Of a stretch of 64,000 bases of DNA, positions 31,573 to 43,109 are shown piece by piece; the first letter of the stretch is position 1; each line of letters opens with the position of its first letter. The stretch comes from Rheum nobile (taxonomy: Eukaryota; Streptophyta; Magnoliopsida; Caryophyllales; Polygonaceae). A model generated the notes under the pieces. It did no database searches and was not told the DNA's origin. It saw nothing but the letters and a program-made list of their open reading frames with translations. The position numbers and the translations under genes are program-made. Where the stretch lies: NCBI GenBank assembly GCA_027886185.1, contig WOAB01000040.1, positions 9,920,001 to 9,984,000 of the forward strand, read 5' to 3'.

Positions 31573-31605
31573 GACCCCATGACTCCCCAATTCCCCTGGT
31601 TTATT

Positions 31606-34600
31606 ATGAATTGCTTATTGTGGAATTATCGTGGAGTCGGTAAGGACGGGTTCTGCGATATGACTCGCTATTTACTTCACCATCACTCAGTTGATCTGCT
31701 TGCTCTTTTGCAAACTAAAGTCTCTGGTGAACGGGCCTAGAAAATTTGTGACAGAATGAGCTTCTCTAAAGCTGTCAGAGTCCACCCAGAGGTTTTGTTG
31801 GTGGTGTGTGGATTCTATGGCATGAGGAGAAGCTTGATGTTTGCATTCGCAGTACTCATGATAATTTCATCCACGCCAACATTACACTAGAAGGGAAGTC
31901 TATCCACCTCATTGTCGTCTATGCTCCACCCTCCCCCACAAGGCGGAATGACTTTTGGAGAGACATAAGAAGAGAAACAGAGAACACCGGCAAACCCCTG
32001 CTTATTGGAGGTGATTCCAACTGCATCCTCCATAGTTGGGAAAGACAATGAGGATCGGGCACGCTCTCAGTTGACACCCACATCTTCCAACAATGTGTTA
32101 ACCAGTCTGGACTCATCGACTTGGGCTTCACGAGACCGCCGTTCACCTGGTCTCGAGGAAACTCTCCAGATACTAGGATTTCTAAGCGACTTGATCGAGT
32201 TTTCATTAACAATAAAGGGTAGATGGATTGACCGGAGGCTTGTGTGTACCAACTCCCAATAGTGGGGTCAGACCATGCCCCACTACTATTATGACTCGAC
32301 CCGAGGACCCTTGCAAACCAACGCAAGCATCCGTTTAAATTTCAGGCCGCATGGTTAAGCCATCCTAGATTCCATGACCTCATGCATGATGCATGGAACA
32401 ACTCCCTTGAGATCACGAAGGCCCTTGCTGGACTAAAGGAGAGCCTAACTGTCTGGAATCGTAACACCTTTGGAAATATCCACATTCGTAAGAAAAAGAT
32501 CTAGGCCCGCCTTGTTGGTACCCAGAAGGCCCTCTCCCAGAGAGTGTCCCCTTATCTGATCAACCTGGAGTCTGAAATACAAAATGAGCTTGCGAATATC
32601 ATGGCATAAGAAGAGGCTCTATGGTTCCAGAAGTCGCGCGAGCAATGGCTTTGCTCGGGGGATAGAAACACCACCTTCTTGCACGTTTCCACTATGGTCA
32701 GGAGAAGACGCAACAAAATCATGGGGCTTTTAAATGAAATGGGTGACCTGATTGAAGATAAAGATAGGATCACATGTATGGCTCTTAACTTTTCCTCCAA
32801 CCTTTACTCCCTGCAGGATGTAGTCCAGGGCCCTACTCTATGTATCAAAGGAGCCTTTCCCCAACTTTCATCCGAGGAGTGGGCGACTATCAATACCCCT
32901 CTTCAAGATAGGAAGATCACTGAAATTATCAATCAAATCGGAGCTTTCAAGGCCCCAGGCCCTGACGGCTTTCAACCACTCTTTTATCAATAATGCTGGA
33001 AGACGGTGGAGCAATCTGTGTTCACCAGTGCAAAGAAGTTTTTTGAAACCTCCAAGCTACTAGGGGGTCTAAACGAGACTCTGATAGTGCTCATCGCCAA
33101 GGTCACCAAACTGATGTCGTGAAACCAATTTTGGCATTAGCCTATGTAATGTTTCGTACAAAATTATTACCAAGATTCTGGTCAATAGAGCTAGACCCCC
33201 CTCTCCTCCATCATCAGTCCTACTCAAGGAAGCTTTCTCTCGGGCCGCCTCATCACCAACAACATTGTGATTGCCCAAGAAGTAGTCCATTCCATGCGTA
33301 AGAAGAAATGCAAGAAAGGTTGGATGCTTCTGAAAATCGATCTTGAAAAGGCTTATGACCGCCTTAGGTGGGATTTTATTGAAGAAACAATGGCAAATGC
33401 ATGATTTTCCTCTAAATGGGTTAAGTGGTGATGGAATGTGTTAGCTCCTCCACTATGAACCTCTCGTGGAACGAGGAGACAACCGAGACTTTTTCTCCTT
33501 TAGGGGGTATCCGCCAGGGGGACCCAACATCCTCGTATATCTTCGTTCTTTGTATGGAGCACCTTAGCCAGATGATCAATCCATTGGTCCTCAACAGTTC
33601 CTAGAAACCAATCAAGTTGTCTCGCCAAGGCCCTGAATTGTCCCATATATTTTTCGTCGATGATATTGTATTGGTTGTTGAGGCTTCAGTCAACAAGCTC
33701 AGGACCATTCAGGCTTGCCTCAATGAGTTCTGCATTGCTTCAGGCCAAAAAGTCAGCACCCAAAAGTCCCAGCTCTTCGTGTCGGGGACTGTTAGCAAAG
33801 AGTTGGTCAGGAATCTCAGTGATAAGTGTGGCTTCCCGATTACGTCCGACCTGAGGGCTACCTCGACATGCCCATCCTCCACAAGAGCATCTCTAAAGAG
33901 ACTTTCTGACCGCTTCTAGATAAAATGAGTGCCAAACTTTCAGGATGGAAGGCCCACTACCTCAGTTTGGCGGAACGAGTGACACTCACCAAATTAGTTC
34001 TTTCATCTATGCAGGTCTACACCATGGGAGCCATGTGCCTTCCAGCTGCAGTCTGCAAGGATATTGACCAATTGACACGTTCCTTTGTCTGGGGATCTTG
34101 GAATGGGCAAAAGAAGATACATCTGATAGCCTGAAATGAACTCTGCAGACCCAAGGATCAAGGTGGAAACAGGGCTTCGAGCCATGAGCGACCTCAACCT
34201 CGCACTTGTGGGAAAACTGGGCTCGAGACTTTTGAACGATGAGGAAAATTTATGGAGCCAGGTTCTATAGTCTAAATATGTCGGGATGCACCGAGCAACA
34301 CCGCGGCACCATCGCATATCTGGTGAAGCATTACTAAGGGTATCCAGAAAGTTGCGATCAAAGGTTGTAAGTGACTTCTCTGCAATGGACAAACTATATC
34401 CTTTTGGCGCGATCCTTGCCTCCTTGATTCACCGTTGGAACAGGAAGATATGGTTATGATCGATCCAGACTGGATCGACAAACCAGTGAGCTTCTTATGG
34501 AAAACCAACCAAGGTTGGGATTGGGAGGCCCTCTCCATTGTCCTTCCCAAAGACACCCTCCTTAAATTGGCCATCTTGGCAGTGTCTGAGAACACAAAGG

Positions 34601-35711
34601 CACATGATACCATTAGCTAGGCCCCCACTCCAAGTGGCCAATATTCGGTTGGATCTGCTTATAACCTCATAAGCAGCCTAGCTCACTTAGTTGGGAATGA
34701 CAACTCAATACACAAGATCATCTAGAGAATTGAAGCCCTTGAGAGAGTCTGAACTTTCATATGGGCAGTCCTTAAAGGCGGGGTCTTTATTAATGCCGAA
34801 CGTAGAAGGATACATCTCTTTGAAGATGCCAACTGCTCATTATGTAGAACATAAGTAGAAGACTTGGAGCACCTGTTTAAATCCTACCCTATCGCCAAAA
34901 AGCTTTCGTCGGACCTTCAGGGGCCACCACAAGGTAATTTCCTTACTGATCTCCCCTTTGTGTCATGGATTAGAGAGAACATTATGTCTCGACATCGGAT
35001 GACAGATGGGAGCTCTTAGGCAATAACCTTTGCGTTAGGCCTTTGGTGGGTGTGGAAGTGGGGGAACGAGAGGGTGTTCAGAGGATCGCTCTTTGTAGGG
35101 AACAAGGCTAGATTTATTAGAATTAGAGCTAAAGAATATAAGGGCGCATGGCTCACCAAGCACAATAGTGGGAAAAAGGTGCTTAAGCAAGAGGTGCAAA
35201 TTGCGTGGACCAAACCAGAGGAGGATTGGGTGAAAATCAACTCAGATGGAGTAGTGTCCAGGGAAGGCCTTGCTACGGCCGCAAGAGTCTTACATAACAA
35301 TTGTGGCGACTGGCTGGGAGGCTTCATTCACAATATCGAAAGATGCTCGATTCTGGGCGCAGAACTTTGAGGTATCCTAGGAGGACTGAGGATGGCTTGG
35401 GCCGGCGGACACCGAAAGATCATAATCGAATCCGACTCTCGGGTGGCCATCCACCTTCTCCAACACGGCACTACCAAATACCATCCCCTCTTCAGCATGC
35501 CATGGAGTGCCAAGGCTTTCTTCGCAATGAGTGGTCCACCCAACACCGACATGTCTTTAGGGAGGCGAATGTAGTCGTCGATACCCTCGCTAGCATAGCC
35601 TTAGAATTTCCAATTGGTTTGCATGTGCTTGAGAACCTGCCTGTGGGAATTTCGGCACTCTTAGCTAACGATGTTAGGGGAAGGGCTACCCCGCGACTTA
35701 CTCATACTTAG
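31606..35711 (+). pseudogene. LINE ORF2 remnant (endonuclease, RT, zf-RVT, RNase H)
   Basis: Starts MNCLLWNYRGVG, the usual endonuclease start, and continues near 31806-32051 (HLIVVYAPP... GGDSNC). The RT part begins near 32920 (FKAPGPDGFQPLFY). The RT box at about 33648-33670 reads FFVDD in place of FADD. A zf-RVT cysteine motif lies near 34830-34870. A plant-type RNase H lies at about 35215-35480 (WVKINSDGV... ESDSRVAIHLL). Many stop codons and several frame changes. Dead copy. Confidence 0.82.
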
Positions 35712-35782
35712 CCCCTTTATTTCAATAAAATCTAGAGAGTGCCGTCTCTCTTTGACCAAAAAAAAATTATTAAAAAGAAATG

Positions 35783-36300
35783 AAATTTTCGTATGTTACC
35801 CTTGAGTTTTTGCAATTTTCGTGAAATACGCGAAGGTTTGGACAATTTCGTGTGGTACCCCTGAAATTTTTACAAATTTTGTCAAATGCCCTTAACGTTA
35901 TAAAACGTTAACTTTTAAGCATTTGTTGTCTTTTTCTACAAATAAAGCAAAAAAATCCTATATGAAAAATCAAAGAAAAAATATTTCACATAAAATATAA
36001 AAATCCTATATTTTTCCTTTGATTTCACATTTTATGTGAAATGTGAAATATTTCACTCCCTTTCAAATATTTTTCCTCTGATTTCACATTTTTAAAATGT
36101 AAAACATTTTTCCTTTGATTTTTCATATAGGATTTTTTTTATTTGTAGGAATAGACGGAGAATGCTTAAAAGTTAACATTTTATAACGTTAAGGGCATTT
36201 GACGAAATTTATAAAAACCTCGTGGGTACCGCGCGAAATTGTCCAAACCTTCGGGTATTTTGCAAAAATTGCAAAAACTCAAGGGTACCATACGAAAATT
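35783..36300. mobile_element. long-TIR fold-back element
   Basis: About 165 bp at the left (from AATTTTCGTATG) are repeated inverted at the right (ending CATACGAAAATT), with the shared stretch CAAATGCCCTTAACGTTATA. The central part holds a second inverted repeat around the words ATTTCACAT and TATGTGAAAT. No coding capacity. The transcript of either strand would fold into one long hairpin. Target duplication not identified. Confidence 0.75.
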
Positions 36301-36843
36301 CCGAAAAAAACAATATGTGTTTTAAAAAACTTTTATTTTTAGAAATACTTAAATTCTATGACAAAAAAATTAAAATTTTAAAATAATTATGTTCTAACAA
36401 ATACTTAAATTCTATACTAAATTCTATTAGTGATAACGTTTAATTGAAGTGTATCAATTTCGACATAATCTACCAGATAGTCTTATGAATAAATTGCACA
36501 AGTTTTCTCATAGACTAGTTTGGAAATATTAAATGAACTTAGAGCAGATTGGGGGAGTGATTCTCTTACCCTAAGGATAGACTACCCATTCTGCCATATC
36601 ATCATAGAAAAAATTACACATCGTATCATCATTTTTCCTCTCTTTTTTGTCTTTTTATTTTTTCATTGAGTTAACCTACGTTTTCACTCCTCTCTCTTAA
36701 CTCTCACATCACCGCACTATTCCTTTTTCTCCTAATCACTGTAACTCATGGAGGCTGAGCCCCCTCATCTTCCTTCTCTAGTTCGCCGCCCCTCTCCGCG
36801 CCGCCGACCAAGTGGCTCGTGTCACCGTCCAAGGGCCTGTCAT
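36301..36843. other. AT-rich spacer, then GC-rich target of gypsy-2
   Basis: No gene confirmed. 36749-36843 is open from an ATG and Pro/Arg-rich. The CGCCGACCAAGTG word resumes on the other side of gypsy-2 at about 46050, so gypsy-2 interrupted this repeat-rich stretch. Confidence 0.4.
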
Positions 36844-39099
36844 TGTAATACCCCTCAAATTCGGTAAGGGTATTTGGGTAATTTCCCAACCTCCATTCTG
36901 TAAGTAGGACGCGTTGAGCGTATTTGTAATCTCAGTGAGGTCTTTTGAACGCATTATTATACGTTTAATTTATATATTGGGTCTTAGAATATTTTTAGAG
37001 GTACTAAAAATAAGACATAGCCAAGACCGCGAGAGGAAACCGCGACCAAGTAGCTAGAGGCGTGAGCACGGGGTAACCGCGACCGCGGTTTTAAAACCGC
37101 GGGCGCGGTTCGGCATTCAGACAAACCGCGATCGCGGGCACAGTTGATTCGTCATTTTCTAGAGCTTCTGGAAGAACGACGCTCGACTTGCTCCTCGTGC
37201 TCCTAACGCTGGGGGGAGGTGGATCGATTGGAGTGCTGGAGTTGAAGTTGGAGGCTTTCTTATGAGCCTATAAATAGGAGGGAATCCGAGCTTGAGTTTC
37301 ATCCATCTTCTCCCATCTCTCTCTCGTTCTAAGTGTTCGCCGGAAGTCTTCATGTTCACCAGAGTTTGGAGTGTCGCCAGAAGAGTCTTGGAGGTGTCGT
37401 TGCGGTGTTGGTGGTAGCAAGTCCTCGTTCGAAGCTAGTAGTCGCTGTCTCCGTCGTCGGTGAGTCTTCGAATCCGAGTTAGTGTCGCGTCGGGAGGGAG
37501 AACCGCGATCGCGGTTATGAACACCGCGACTGCAGCTCTGCCCAGGAAACCGCGACCGCGGCCATACTCGTCACGGCCGTGGCTCAGTCTGTTCCCTTCG
37601 CGTTGTTTTAGTTATTAGTACCATATCTAATTACGGTATTTTGTGCCTCGTTTCACGTGCGCCATCGGAATGGACCTTGGGACGTCGGTGGTCTTTGACG
37701 GGAGTTCCAGTAGGCTGTTAAGCACGTGTCCAGTATTTTCGATCCGCAAGTCTAATCTTCGTTCATCTAATTAAGGCAAGTGGCAGTTCGCTCTTGCTTA
37801 TCATTCCATAATCCCTTTAATTATCAATTACTTGATTGTTAATTAAAATGGGGTGAAGTGTTGTTTTTGTTTGGGAACAATTTTATAAATGATATGATGA
37901 TTAAAATATGATATTATAATATGTTGTATATATTGCTAGAAACAACGCTATTATACCTGTTACTACTGTGATGGTTTTGTTGTGGATTTAAATGTAAACT
38001 TAAATGCTAGATTAGCACGAGTATTCGTAGGAACGCTAATTCCGGATGAGGATTAGTCGTTTCTTTATAACTCGGTATTAGTCGAAATAATTCTCTAATA
38101 CTTTTAAAGGTCATGATCCTTACTTCTTATCCACCCGTTAAGGATAAGAGGCGTTACGCACAGTGCTGATGCCATTGGGTTGGCGTATGTCACCCTGTGT
38201 TATTCTCGTTGTCACTCGAGATCATATTAAAAGCTTAACGTGAATATACATTTTGTAATTAAATAAGATAAGTGCGGCTATGCACATAATTAATATACCC
38301 TCGGGCGAGGAGTACAATGTGGAAACCACCCGGACATCGGTTAGAGTAAGTCTTCTTTCCAATCTGGAGTCTCATTGTGCGGTGAGGTTGCTCGTTGACC
38401 CAAATGATCAAGTCGTTCTTAAACGCTTGTGTGGAAACTATAACGTTCCCAAACATTTGTCATACTTTCCCATAAGACTCAATTCCTTTGGAGTCTTCTT
38501 TTCAGTGCATGTCTAAACTTTAATCATTCTGTGAAAGTTCAGGGTTATGTATCGTTCCTTCGGTTGTTATTCGAGGGACAATGATAGTAAACGGTTACGA
38601 TCACTAGAACCATTCTGTTTTCACCCTTGCATAGTCTTTCATTAGACTAACCAACGGGTTTTATTCCTTGCATGGTTGGCTGGTGTCATCCGTCTTATAC
38701 GACACATCAGTGGTTGGTCCCCGAAGACTTGAAGTAATCAATCGAAGAAGAGGCTTGCAGTTGAGGATTTAAGTGACAGTGTTTAATGTTGTTAAGTATT
38801 ACTTTAATATAGATATTTTTATAACCTAGTCATGTAATAGGTTTATTCTTAAAAGTCTTCCGCTGTGTAATTTAAAGTCTTCCGCTGAAATTTCACTCTG
38901 TTGTAAAATCGTCACTTCTCATTTTATGAGAAGTCTGTTAATAAAAGGTTGAGTTTTATTTAAATATGTCTTCCGTTGTTTAAACTTTCGTTATTTAATA
39001 TGTTTATTTAAGATTAATTGTTCCGATTAAAGCTTAGGGTGACTTTGGACAGTAACGTCTGAGGTCACTAGCGTGTGGCACTACGTCGGGGGTGTTACA
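36844..39099 (+). repeat. gypsy-2 5' LTR (2256 bp)
   Basis: TATA-type CTATAAATAG at about 37268-37277. AACCGCGACCGCGG motifs recur between 37025 and 37590. Followed by the primer site TTATGGTATCAGAGC from 39101, a tRNA-Met type. Confidence 0.88.
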
Positions 39100-39795
39100 A
39101 TTATGGTATCAGAGCAATGGTTTTAAAATTCTTGGCCTATTGTTAGGTTTGAGAATTTTCAAAGAATAATTTCAAAACTATTTCAACCTATTTTCTATTA
39201 AAAAGGAAATTCGAGAGTTTCAATGTTAAATTTACAAAAATTAATTATTTCTTGGAATTTAATTTAAAATAGTGATTTAGCTATTTGAACTTTAAAAGTT
39301 ATTTATAGTTGGTTTTTAAATGGTGTGTATAAGCAATCAAACGTAAGTTTATGATTGTAACTTTAAAAGTATGATTTTCGTCTTAGTAAGAGTTTTGTGA
39401 TAATCGTATCACTAGTTTGAGAAACTAAATTGTATAAATAATTATTTTTATATAAGGTTTGAAGGTATAAAGTATAAAGTTTGAAAGTATAAGGTTTAAT
39501 AATAAGTGGTTTTTCAAACTTCTGCAAGCTTCGAGTTGTTACTTATTCCTTAGATCCATTCTTAGGAATATCGTTTCTCCTTAGGTTTAATGTCATTTAA
39601 AGGCTGACATTTCTCCTAGAGTTCCCATTCTCAAGTAAAGAGAAGAAGATCGTCTATGCGGTTAATGGTGGAGGGTTAGTCAGACTGATATAAAGTTATT
39701 AGTTTGGACCCTTACAATTCGTATCATAACGTATTTGACTAAGTGTCATATTCAAGTTGGAAAAGTTCTAAACTAACGTTATGGTTCATCAACAG

Positions 39796-41121
39796 ATGGT
39801 GAACACAAGGAACACAGTCCGTGCTGGTGCGGGACCGAGTAACAACCCAAGGCTGAATTTGAGGAGCGCCGCTAATCAAGGGGAGGAGAGTGAGTCTGTC
39901 TCTCACAATAACCCCGTAGGCGTTGGCCAAGTTCAGGCTAATCCTCCGGTAGTGTTGGATGCCACGACCAAAGAGGCCATTCATGGGTTTGTTATGCAGA
40001 CGGTCACCGATATAATTCGGTCAATTGCACCGCAAGCACAGGGTGGTCCAGTTCCTCAGGTTGTTCCTGAAATTGAGGAGCCAGTGGACCACGTACCTCA
40101 GGTCGATGCCGTCAGGAACAGAGAAACTTACGGTCGAGCCTTGAAGGCCGTGAGCTCAATGAGGCCTGACAGCTATGACGGTATTGGAGAACCGGTCAAA
40201 GTGGTGTATTGGTTCTCGCATATGGAACGGTTGTTCAGGAACGTGGATTACATTGAGACAGAGAAAGTACACATTGCCTCCCTTCAACTTAAGGATGTGG
40301 CTAGCGAATGGTAGAAGAGCACTGGTTTAGCTGATCATCCCGGGTTGAATTGGGGTATGTTCAAAACTAAGATGACTGACCGTTTCTTTTCCCGTGCTAT
40401 GAGGGAGGAGAAGCATAAGGAATTTCTTTACCCTAAGACCGAGGGGTTGAAGGTGACTGAGCTTGCAGCTAAGTTCAATCATTTGTTGCAATATGCTGGA
40501 CCAGAAGTGTCGAGTGAAGAGCAAAAGATCTGGTACTTCCATGGATGAATGAATCCAGAAATCAAACCTATAATGGTGCGTCACGATTGTTCTACATTAG
40601 AGCAATATGTGGATGCGGCCTACAAGATAGAGGTCACACTAGAAGAATCCGCCCAAAAGCAGAAGAAGCAGGTTAAGGGAAGGGGTGGGCAATAGGATCG
40701 TCAGGTTGGTACATTCAAGCGACCGGCATCGCCCACCAAGTTTGAGAAGTCTGGTCGCGCTAAGACCGAGACGACTCAGTCTGACTCCGCCAGAGGCTCA
40801 GGTTGGAGTAGCGGAGTGATTCAGTGCCACAACTGTGGTGAGGTTGGACATAAAAGTCTTAACTGCCAAAAGGAAAAGAGGGTATGTTACAGTTGTGGGA
40901 GGGAAGGCCACATGAAAGCACACTGTAGGCAGAAGGGTCAAAGACCAACGCAGTCTTACCAAGCCTCGAATGTTGGCAATGGGCAGAACCCAAAGCCAAG
41001 GATGTCCGCTCCGGAGCAATCTATTGCTCGTAATAAAGGCAAGGCGCCTATGGAGTCTTCAGGTCAAGGGCAACGACTCTTCGTATTGCGTCAAACCGAC
41101 GGAAAGGAATCGAGCGGGTAG
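39796..41121 (+). pseudogene. gypsy-2 gag with three premature stops
   Basis: One continuous frame homologous to gypsy-1 gag, starting MVNTRN at 39796. It holds the same gag domain and two CCHC knuckles (CHNCGEVGHKSLNC and CYSCGREGHMKAHC). In-frame stops occur at 40312-40314 (TAG), 40546-40548 (TGA) and 40693-40695 (TAG). Aligned with gypsy-1, they stand where that copy has TGG, TGG and CAG, so each is a C-to-T change on one strand. The frame otherwise has no shifts. Product would be truncated in the capsid domain. Confidence 0.88.
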
Positions 41122-43109
41122 TTATAATTTTTGTTGAGCCTTCTTAAGAATAAGGAGCGATGACTTGTGTCGATAGTCTCCATAGTTAGTAATCTATCTA
41201 TTCGACTTTCTATCAGTTGTTTTAATGTAATGTTTTGAATATTAAAGAAGTTTTTCCTTGTTCCGGAAATTACAAGATTCGTTACTATTGAAAATGGTTC
41301 GTTCATACGAGACTCCGTGAGTGCCGAAAATAGTTTATGTCACGTGTGGATAAGGGCTGTCAGGACTCATAAAGGAGGGGTAACGTATGGAGCCTAGGTG
41401 TTCGTTCCCTATATGGTTAACACCAGGGGCGACTCTATTACTTTATTCCTAGATCCATTCTAAGGAATCTCTCTTTATTCCTGGAGTAATGTCACATCGG
41501 TATGACATTAATTGCTTTCTTAGTTGAGCTGACGAGCGTTATCTCGTAAGTTGAGTTTTACCAAAATTCCTTAATGTAAAGGAAATAAATGTGTGTGGTT
41601 AATGCTCTATGGAATTAAGAGTTATTTCTCGTGTGAAGTCTAGAATGCCTAGTTCATAAGGTCATAATGTAGTCATCTAAGTGGATAGATTGCTGAGAAG
41701 AGAATAAATGTATATAAGAGATAGTTCATATGGAATTCGTTTCTCAAGAAGGACCGTACTCTATTACGATCTTGAGTAAAACCTTAGAACCCAAGGGTTA
41801 TGATTAGGGAGTTTGTAAGTGAGTGTACTCATTGTGGGCCTAGTGGTTTAAGATTTCAGAAAGGTTAAGGGTGTGAAGTCATAAGTATTATTTTGGAAGA
41901 TTTATCTAAGGTTTCGTTATGAGGTTTTCTTAAGAGAAACGGTATAAGGACAGGAGGAGTATTAAGACGATTACGTCCTAGATAAATAGTGAGTTTCGAT
42001 AAAGCAAAAGGGTCGCTTGATTTGGGATAATGAATCGTATGAGGACGTTTACGTGTTTAAGGATTTATGGGTGATTAACAACTCAGTTGGTAAAGGTTGT
42101 TTTAAATTATAAGGATTTAGAGTACATGATAACTTAAGTGGATGGAATTTTGTCTACAAGATTGGATGAAAAGAGACCTACGTCTATTAAGGTGATCGTA
42201 TGACACGGTTGGGTAAAACGAGGTTATAATCAGGTGGAATGGGTTATTAAATCATGTTGAGATAATCGGACATAGGACGTGGTGTGATTAATTGTGGAAT
42301 TTAGGGATCATATGCGTAAAGATTTTGAGTTAAGATGTGGCACAAGGGCAAAATTTAATTAAGACAACCAATGAAATAGGTGAGCTGTGCATGTAAGGAG
42401 TAAGACCTATATGACAGGTGGAGGTACTAAGCTGAGGTATAAGTGAGTTCTATGTATGTACCTTGAGGATCTAATCATCGAAAGGAAGTTAGTAGAAAAA
42501 TGTAGTATTCTTCTGTTTTGAGGACATCAAGGTCTTTATGGGGAATAGGGCATAATAGCGAGATTATATTGGAGGTTATAATGGATACGCTGATTAAGGC
42601 AATAGTAATCTTGTGGATGATCATGTCGATTCTAGCAAGAGTAAGGAATTTAAGCAGTATGTTGTAAGTGGAATCATGATCGAATAAATAGTTCGACTTG
42701 GGTGATATAGGTTGCGAAGACCAAGTTTATTTAAGGATATCAACTTAAGGAAAATAAGGAAGATAAGGTATGTACTCTGAGAGAGGTTATAAACGGAAAA
42801 GTGGAAAGAGAAATGTGTGTTCTCATGCTTGAGGTATAGCGAGTCTATTGCGATGATTTTGGAGATTATTATCCTAAGATAATTGTGACCTTGTGGATGT
42901 AGTCACGAGTTATTACAAGTGTAGCACATGGAGATAAGATATGCGAGATAATGGTATGGTTGAGAAGACAGATCGTTTCCCTGGGAAAAATTTCAAGGAT
43001 GATATGATTAAGGATATTAAGTTCAGGTAGTGAAATTGTGGTGAAACCGGTCCCTTTAGTTTAGCGATGCTAGTTTCGGGGTCGAAACCGGTCCCTTTAG
43101 CTCAGCAAA
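41122..43109 (+). other. gypsy-2 internal region without recognisable pol
   Basis: About 2 kb with no long frame on either strand. A block near 41440-41515 resembles 39537-39620. The end (43040-43109) repeats GAAACCGGTCCCTTTAG twice and resembles the segment just before the purine tract of gypsy-1. Pol has been deleted or has decayed beyond recognition. Confidence 0.6.

Larger units (their letters stand above)
29431..35768 (+). mobile_element. L1-type LINE, decayed
   Basis: Plus-strand non-LTR retrotransposon with ORF1 and ORF2 remnants, ending in a short leader (AATAAA at about 35724) and a poly(A) run at about 35758-35766. Many stops and frame changes make it inactive. The 5' end is unclear and may lie upstream of the hAT element that ends at 29430. 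I found no target duplication. Confidence 0.85.
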
